NCBI GenBank assembly: GCA_003833135.1
Contig: QZLH01001270.1
Location: forward strand, 4,770 to 32,323
From: Oehlia diaphana
Lineage: Eukaryota; Glomeromycota; Glomeromycetes; Glomerales; Glomeraceae
Length of the DNA: 27,554 bases
Direction: 5' to 3'
Shown piece by piece: positions 22,422-27,554 of this stretch. The notes under the pieces are model-generated. The model was given only the letters and a program-made list of their open reading frames with translations, was not told the DNA's origin and did no database searches. Numbering within the stretch: the stretch's first letter is position 1; each line of letters starts with the position of its first letter. Both the position numbers and the translations under genes were made by a program.

Positions 22422-22550
22422 AAGAAATTTTTTTTATTTAAAATAGTAACGCGTTTATTAATTTGATAATATCTATAAAAATTTAATTACAAATTACAAA
22501 TTATCAAAACACCTAGAAAATACACGGTTATTGAACAATTACCTCCCGAC

Positions 22551-23410
22551 GTGGCTATGGCTAGTACTAGTTCTACTCAACAACGTGAACAATCAGTAGG
22601 AACTGAATCTGAAACTCCTGGACAAGAAACTTCACTAAATGAGCAACCTGCAGGAACAGGTCCTGTTGAAGCTCCTAGTATTGGAGGAGCGACTAATGAA
22701 AATAATAACGGAGAACGGGAAGCACGTCCTGCAAATAAAAAGAAAAAATCAAAAAAATCAAAGGCTGAAAAACGATTAGCTCGTTTCAAAACATGTTGCT
22801 CACTTGTAAGACTGAATTCTTTTTTTAAAAAAATCAATTTTCATTACGTGAATAAATTTTTTTTTTTTTTCTTTTTTTCTTTTTTTTTTGATAATTACAG
22901 CTTAACCGTGAACGTATGATTCGTGCGGAACAACAACGAATTTACTTGATTGAACGGAACAAAATTAACGATCTCCGCGAAAAATTCGTCATCGTAGGAC
23001 CAGCTGGCAATGTAGGAAGTGTTTTATTGTTGTACATAGTCCTGTGCGGATGGAGTGTGGATCATTCGTTATACTTCGGAGTTTAACCTGCAACTTTCAA
23101 ATTTAACTTTTTTTTTTAAAAAAAAAAAATTCTTCAGGTTTATACAGTTACTATTGCGCATTTACCAGATTGCACTTGTCCAGATTTCATGAAAGGATTT
23201 TTGTGTAAGCATATTGTAAGTATATTGGAGAAAATCTAAAATCTTCTTAATCGAGATCTAGAATTATGACAACCTTTTACGTTTATATTTGTTTAGTTCT
23301 TTGTTTATCTCAAAGTTTTGGGTGTAAATCGAGATAGCACGCTTATCTATCAAAAAGCGCTTTTGTCTAAAGAACTTCGTTCAATCTTTACAAATGCAAG
23401 GCCTGTGTAA
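22551..23410 (+). CDS. SWIM zinc-finger protein, probably truncated
   Basis: Four exons: 22551-22805, 22901-23011, 23138-23215 and 23297-23410, giving 185 aa. The start is disordered (STSSTQQREQSVGTESE), followed by a Lys-rich stretch (KKKKSKKSKAEKRLARFK) that could be a nuclear signal. Then come RIYLIERNKINDLREKF and the SWIM motif, C-T-C-P-D-F-M-K-G-F-L-C-K-H. The last exon has VYLKVLGVNRDSTLIYQKAL and stops after FTNARPV. SWIM domains bind DNA or protein; related proteins usually continue into a RING finger and act as E3 ligases. Here the stop comes before any RING, so the product is either a short SWIM-only protein or a pseudogene. The frame is open upstream of the chosen Met, which sits downstream of the position matching the duplicate's ATG. 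The second donor is GTAGGA, unusual but in frame. Confidence 0.65.
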
Positions 23411-23518
23411 TTGCATAATGTGTGATTCATACGTTTCATTAAAAGACTATAATGCTCTGAGATACCATTTTTTCTTAGTCTCCGCATTATGTATAATATC
23501 TTTTTTCCTTTCGGTATT

Positions 23519-23704
23519 CTATATTGCGTGTTGAGTCTTGAGGGTTACCATTTTAGGATCATATTTATTTTGCCCATAAGATGGAATTATTTTACCCATT
23601 CTATCAATATAATTAAATGCTCCATTCGAAAGAGGTAAGGATTCTAGGGTGTCTTCATGAATGTTCCATCGTTCCTCTGAAGTATTATGCTCTCGTCCAA
23701 ATGA
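23519..23704 (-). pseudogene. Short open remnant of unknown family
   Basis: An open stretch of about 60 codons with no start Met is bounded by stops at 23705-23707 and 23519-23521. It reads SEERWNIHEDTLESLPLSNG then FNYIDRMGKIIPSYGQNKYD. The composition is protein-like and differs from the AT-rich surroundings. No family was recognised; it is probably an exon or fragment of a transposon or multigene family. Confidence 0.35.
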
Positions 23705-24567
23705 TTATCTTCACGGTTTATGATAGTGTGTCCTAATTTAGGTACTATAATTCATTAGAAATATAATTAGATAAATCAATTACTGAAAATATAGAAGTTT
23801 TTCTGTTTTCTAATTAATAAATTAAATTATTATAAACCTTTTTTAATATAATTTATCTTTAATATTTTTTATATTACAATATAAATCCAGTTACCAGAAA
23901 AGAAAATATCAACTAATTAATGAATATTAATATCATCAATTATTCCATTATTTTTTAAATCAATTAATTGTAAAGTAAAATTTCACCAACTTTAGATAAT
24001 GATTCATAATTTTTCTTTACCAATATAAAAAGCATCATAAAAAAAAAATAATTGAAATTAATATGCTACAATATTAGTATGATATATATATTATACAGTA
24101 TATAGTAATGTAAAAGATTAATGTTTTATTATACATATTACCATGAATAATATTTAAAAATTTATAATCAAAAAGATTAATATTTATTTTAAATTAAAAA
24201 ATTCAAGCTATTAAATAAGTTATTTATATTACTATAAAAGATAATTTTAGATTTTAGATTCAATATGATGTATATATGGATTAAAGAATTGGAACATCAT
24301 TTATTAATTTTATTTTTTTTGCTTAAGGTAAGATATAAAATATTACAAAAATGATAACCAATTCAAAGCATTTATTTAATAGTATAGTTAGCCAGCAGAA
24401 AGTTATCAGATATGCAGAAAAAACAGTCCAGTTATTTGGACTGGATAAGCAGAATACAAAAGCATCATTATCTCTATAGGATCATGACTACAAGTAGAGC
24501 TTTTCAGTCTTTTATGTAATTTTTTTATCCATCATTTGTATATACTAATTTGTGCCTTTTTTGTTAG
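23705..24567. other. Extremely AT-rich spacer
   Basis: From about 23,760 onward the GC content falls visibly below that of the gene block. Sequence is made of A/T runs and short TATATA tracts. One ATG at 24486 starts a short frame (MTTSRAFQSF) that runs into a GTAATT donor-like site and may be a first exon of the ghost gene that follows. Nothing else is supported. Confidence 0.4.
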
Positions 24568-25069
24568 TCTTTAACTGGTATTTCCTTATGTATACACTAT
24601 ATACCAAAAAGGATTTATTGCTCAAAAGATAATTATCACATAGTACTTCATAAGAAAATATTGAAAGATGATGCAGAACTTCATCATGATATTAAAAAGA
24701 TTATAGGATATGTAATCATTGACTTGTTAAAGAATAAGGTTAAAGTTGATGATTCTTCAAATAGTAAGAAAAAATTTATTAAAGAATAATTTGCATGCAG
24801 ATCATAGGATAGAATTTAGTTATGTATCACAGGTAAAGTCCCAAATATTTGTATTTATTTTTTACATATTAATAAAAATTTTCTTGGCAAAAGTAATCTG
24901 TATTCAAATATAAACAGAGGTATATGTGATTTTTTAGGTTATAAAAAAATGTGACAATCAAGTCAATATAGTTAATTGCAATAAATGCAAAAAATGGTAC
25001 TTTATAGAATGTATACTAGATGGTAAAAAAAAACCTTATTTAAGTTATCAAAGCTCTTATTTGCTATAA
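24568..25069 (+). pseudogene. Ghost gene with a PHD-like zinc knuckle
   Basis: After an acceptor-like TTTTTTGTTAG, the frame is open for 73 codons from 24568 (SLTGISLCIHYIPKRIYCSK, then ELHHDIKKIIGYVIIDLLKN) to a stop at 24787. A one-base shift continues it as NNLHADHRIEFSYVSQ to a donor, CAG|GTAAAG at 24833. After a 105-base intron, an exon from 24938 in the same phase reads VIKKCDNQVNIVNCNKCKKW then YFIECILDG and stops at 25069. C-x2-C-x2-W-[YF]-x3-C matches the second half of a PHD-type finger, with Phe in place of the usual His. It is taken as a decayed gene or transposon exon because of the frameshift and missing start. Confidence 0.45.
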
Positions 25070-25188
25070 AAAAATAGAAATATGGATATTTAAAAAATGT
25101 TTTATTAATTTTAAATTTTACTCATATAATTTTTTATTGTAAAAATTCTTTACAGTTGCACTTATCCTTTAAACAATAAAATATTGCA
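25070..25188. other. AT-rich spacer
   Basis: A short AT-rich interval between the ghost gene and the inverted-repeat element; nothing recognisable. Confidence 0.4.
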
Positions 25189-25899
25189 GGTAAATTTGCC
25201 TGCAATTTTATCAAAAACTCAGTTCTCATCTAATTTTATGAAAATGATGTTATTCTAATAAAATTTTTTTTGCAAAGAGCTTAAATCATAATTTATGTAA
25301 TAATGATCATTATTTATTAGTTGTATATTATAAGATTGAAGATTATCTATTGGTCAATAGTTGTATTTTTTAAATGACAAAAAAATTTTAAAAAATTTTG
25401 CATTTAATTTTAATGATCTTATTAAAATTTGATTGCAGCTATATTAAAGCTTAATAGAATATGTAGAATTTTCTATGGAAAACAATGTTTGTTATAATAA
25501 TTTTTAATGTTTAGAAGTGAAATTATAACTTTACATAGAACTCTAAAAAAAGAATTATTTTTGTGAACTTGTAAAAATGTATAAAGTTAAATTTTATCAT
25601 CTCTATTTTATTCATTAAATGTGAAGTATCATAATAAAAATAAAAAAATATATTAAAATACTTTGTAGTAAAGCAAAATTTTATCGTAAAAAAATTTAAT
25701 TCATTATATAAATTTTTAATATTATTTTTTCAAGATTAATTTTTTAGTAATTAATAATTATTAATTATATATCAAAATCATACAATTGATGCTAAAAATG
25801 TAAATCAATATAGTTGCAGAATTATAGGATAATTTAAATCATATTGGCAACTTTATATTTGAATATAAATTTATTTTAAAAATTGCAGGCAAATTTACC
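25189..25899. mobile_element. Putative 711-bp non-autonomous element with 21-bp terminal inverted repeats
   Basis: A perfect 21-base sequence beginning GGTAAATTTGCC at 25189-25209 is found inverted at 25879-25899. The interior is about 670 bases of AT-rich sequence with no coding capacity. No clear target-site duplication was found, so the true ends are uncertain. The repeat itself contains a small palindrome (TGCAGG...CCTGCA around 25184-25204). This fits a MITE-like non-autonomous DNA transposon. Confidence 0.5.
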
Positions 25900-25957
25900 A
25901 GTAAAACCATTTAAGATAATATTGAACAATTAGACAATTAAACATTTTAAACATTTA

Positions 25958-26019
25958 TTCAAAACCTGTCCAAAATTTGTCCAAAACTAAAACCTTTTTT
26001 TCATTGGACAGGTTTTGAA
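25958..26019. repeat. 16-bp perfect hairpin
   Basis: TTCAAAACCTGTCCAA at 25958-25973 is exactly complementary to TTGGACAGGTTTTGAA at 26004-26019, with a 30-base loop that contains two further GTCCAAAA copies. The GTCCAAAA motif recurs in the tandem repeat at 26439-26486, so both probably come from the same repeat family. Confidence 0.6.
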
Positions 26020-26133
26020 CAGATTAAATAACAAAAAATTTAATTTTAGCCAGAATTATAATTAATTTTGACTAATTTTAATTTTAATTCAATTATTAAA
26101 TTACTTCAAAAATCTTTAAATGTATGATTTTAC

Positions 26134-26325
26134 ATTACTGTATTTTTCTAAAATTAGTCACCCCTTCTCTGAAATTAAGCACCTCTACCAACTTTTTGAA
26201 CTTTGATAAAAAGACTTTTATATAAAAAACTATTAAAAAAACTTTCAAAATTAAGCACCCTCCCAAGTTTTTTAACCAAAATCCTTGTAAAAAGAGGGTG
26301 ACTAATTTTGGAATAATACGGTAAT
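26134..26325. mobile_element. MITE with 30-bp terminal inverted repeats, Tc1/mariner-like
   Basis: The left end (26134-26163) and the inverted right end (26296-26325) match at 27 of 30 positions; the shared core is AAAATTAGTCACCC. If the TA at 26136-26137 and at 26322-26323 is the target duplication, the element is 184 bases and begins CTGTATT, as Tc1/mariner-derived MITEs do. A motif AAATTAAGCACC is repeated inside in direct orientation. The minus-strand open frame in this interval (26135-26335) spans the whole element and is not a gene. Confidence 0.65.
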
Positions 26326-26438
26326 TTTTTATCATTTAATTTATTAAATATTTAACTTTTTTAATATTTTAATATTACATTTTTATTTTATTTTTAGTTT
26401 TAGTTGATGAATATTAGAATTCTTGAGCAGTTTTAAAC
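26326..26438. other. AT-rich spacer
   Basis: AT-rich sequence with no recognisable element, ending in a small palindrome (CAGTTTTAAACTG, 26428-26440) that abuts the tandem repeat. Confidence 0.4.
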
Positions 26439-26486
26439 TGTTCAAAACTATGTCCAAAACTATGTCTAAAACTATATCCAAAATTG
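26439..26486. repeat. 12-bp tandem repeat (TGTCCAAAACTA)
   Basis: Four consecutive 12-base units related to TGTCCAAAACTA, each with one or two changes. They start in the palindrome CAGTTTTAAACTG at 26428-26440 and are followed by TTTAAACAGTC. A further loose inverted pair (TTGTCCAATT and AATTAGACAA) lies at about 26507-26535. Confidence 0.6.
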
Positions 26487-27554
26487 ATTTTAAACAGTCT
26501 AAAATTGTCCAATTAAAAAAACTAATTAGACAAGTCCAAAATCTAATACTGGTTTAAGGGATAATATAATAATGTGATAATGTATGTATTTTAATAAATA
26601 TTCTAGTTAAAAAAAATAAATGTACCATAATATTAGCTAGATAAAAGAATAAGCAATTGTCTACATATATTTAATTTTACATGCATTAAAAAAGTAGAAA
26701 TTATAATCAAAGATGTTTACTATAAATGTGGTTAAATGATTGCAAAAAATTAAAGATAGCAAGTTAGAAGTATTGTTTTATCTTTTATCTCTGCTAATTT
26801 TTATTTAATTATTACAATTTTCAATAAATGTTAATTTACAACTTTACTAACTAAAAATTAAGTAATATAATTAATTAATAAAGTGTGCAATTTGCAATAA
26901 ACTATATAAAAATTAGTATGTATATAACTAATTTGACAGATGCAGTAATACAATATGATAATGATCCTACTCTTTTATTATTCCACCTTTCTAGTTTTCC
27001 ATTCACTAACAACTTCTCAATCTTCATTTATTATAATTTCTTCTTTCTTATATTATAGGTAACGGGCTAAAACAAAAGCTATTTTATCACAGAAAGCTAT
27101 GCTAACTTCAACTATTTTCTTAACATGATCTGAAAGACTTATTTAGTAATTCTTATCAAAAATTTGATTTAATGCTTTTGTGATAGCACATTTCATTATA
27201 ACAGAGTCTTTATTTTTATTACACTTAAATTTATATATACTCATATGTGCCAATTTTTGGAATTAGCTAAATTAAGATTTTTATAAAAATTCAATATTTT
27301 AGTAAGATTAACATTACACAAATCTAAATTAAATATGTGTTACATATTTATGTAACTCTAATTTAATAAAAAATAAAAAAAAAATTTTTAATTAATATTC
27401 AAAAGCAACGGTAATAACCACTTCTTTTTTCCCATCACTGCCCATCACTTTTCCATTCATTTTTCTATTCACTTTTATTAAATGTGACAAAAAAGTTTAT
27501 AAGCATGTATAGCAGTTATTTTTAAGTGGTAAGTAAAAGAAAAAACTTAATATT
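26487..27554. other. AT-rich sequence to the end of the window
   Basis: About 1 kb of AT-rich sequence. The last 150 bases and the area near 26990 share CCATTCA/CCATCAC-type pyrimidine-rich strings, possibly degenerate short repeats. No reading frame, RNA gene or transposon end was recognised. Confidence 0.4.

Noticed and set aside
26135..26335. 66-codon minus-strand frame
   Set aside because: It coincides with the MITE including both inverted ends.

Overview
The window looks like nuclear DNA of an early-diverging fungus, most probably an arbuscular mycorrhizal fungus (Glomeromycotina, Rhizophagus-like). The sequence is very AT-rich. Genes are cut by many short GT-AG introns, and every spliced model below stays in frame. 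Fungal or eukaryotic orthologues (Doa10/MARCH6, PDCD5, an AGGF1-type protein) sit among decayed LINE, CRN-like and SWIM-family sequence. The genus is inferred; no rRNA or other marker is present.

Layout. 1-1260: repeats only (GCCGAAA motifs, a 46-bp direct repeat, a tandem and inverted family with a 110-bp foldback). 1300-1700: two copies of a tiny two-exon gene on the minus strand, one intact (34 aa) and one broken. 2086-2403: a C-terminal fragment resembling CRN/PD-(D/E)XK-type proteins (minus). 2707-10521: a compact block of five apparently intact genes: PDCD5 (-), an OCRE/FHA/G-patch AGGF1-like protein (+), an NZF-WWE-RING protein (-), L-lactate dehydrogenase (+) and a CYSTM mini-protein (-). 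PDCD5 and AGGF1-like share a 253-bp divergent promoter; the next gene pairs converge. 12089-17658: a 14-exon Doa10/TEB4 ER ubiquitin ligase of 1498 aa (-) with a long acidic disordered insert. 19163-21740: decayed coding sequence (-), including a LINE reverse transcriptase. 22299-23410: a SWIM zinc-finger gene (+) that stops just after the SWIM motif, preceded by a partial copy of its own start. 23411-27554: extremely AT-rich DNA with a ghost gene carrying a PHD-like knuckle, two inverted-repeat elements and short tandem repeats.

Functional themes. Three loci belong to ubiquitin-linked families: the NZF-WWE-RING protein (reads as a ubiquitin- and poly-ADP-ribose-sensing E3), Doa10 (ER-associated degradation) and the truncated SWIM protein, whose relatives often carry a RING. 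LDH interconverts pyruvate and lactate, PDCD5 and AGGF1-like are conserved regulatory proteins, and the CYSTM protein is a small cysteine-rich membrane protein. Nothing suggests these genes form one pathway. The strongest candidate for something little described is the 190-aa NZF-WWE-RING protein. No tRNA, rRNA or CRISPR array was seen.
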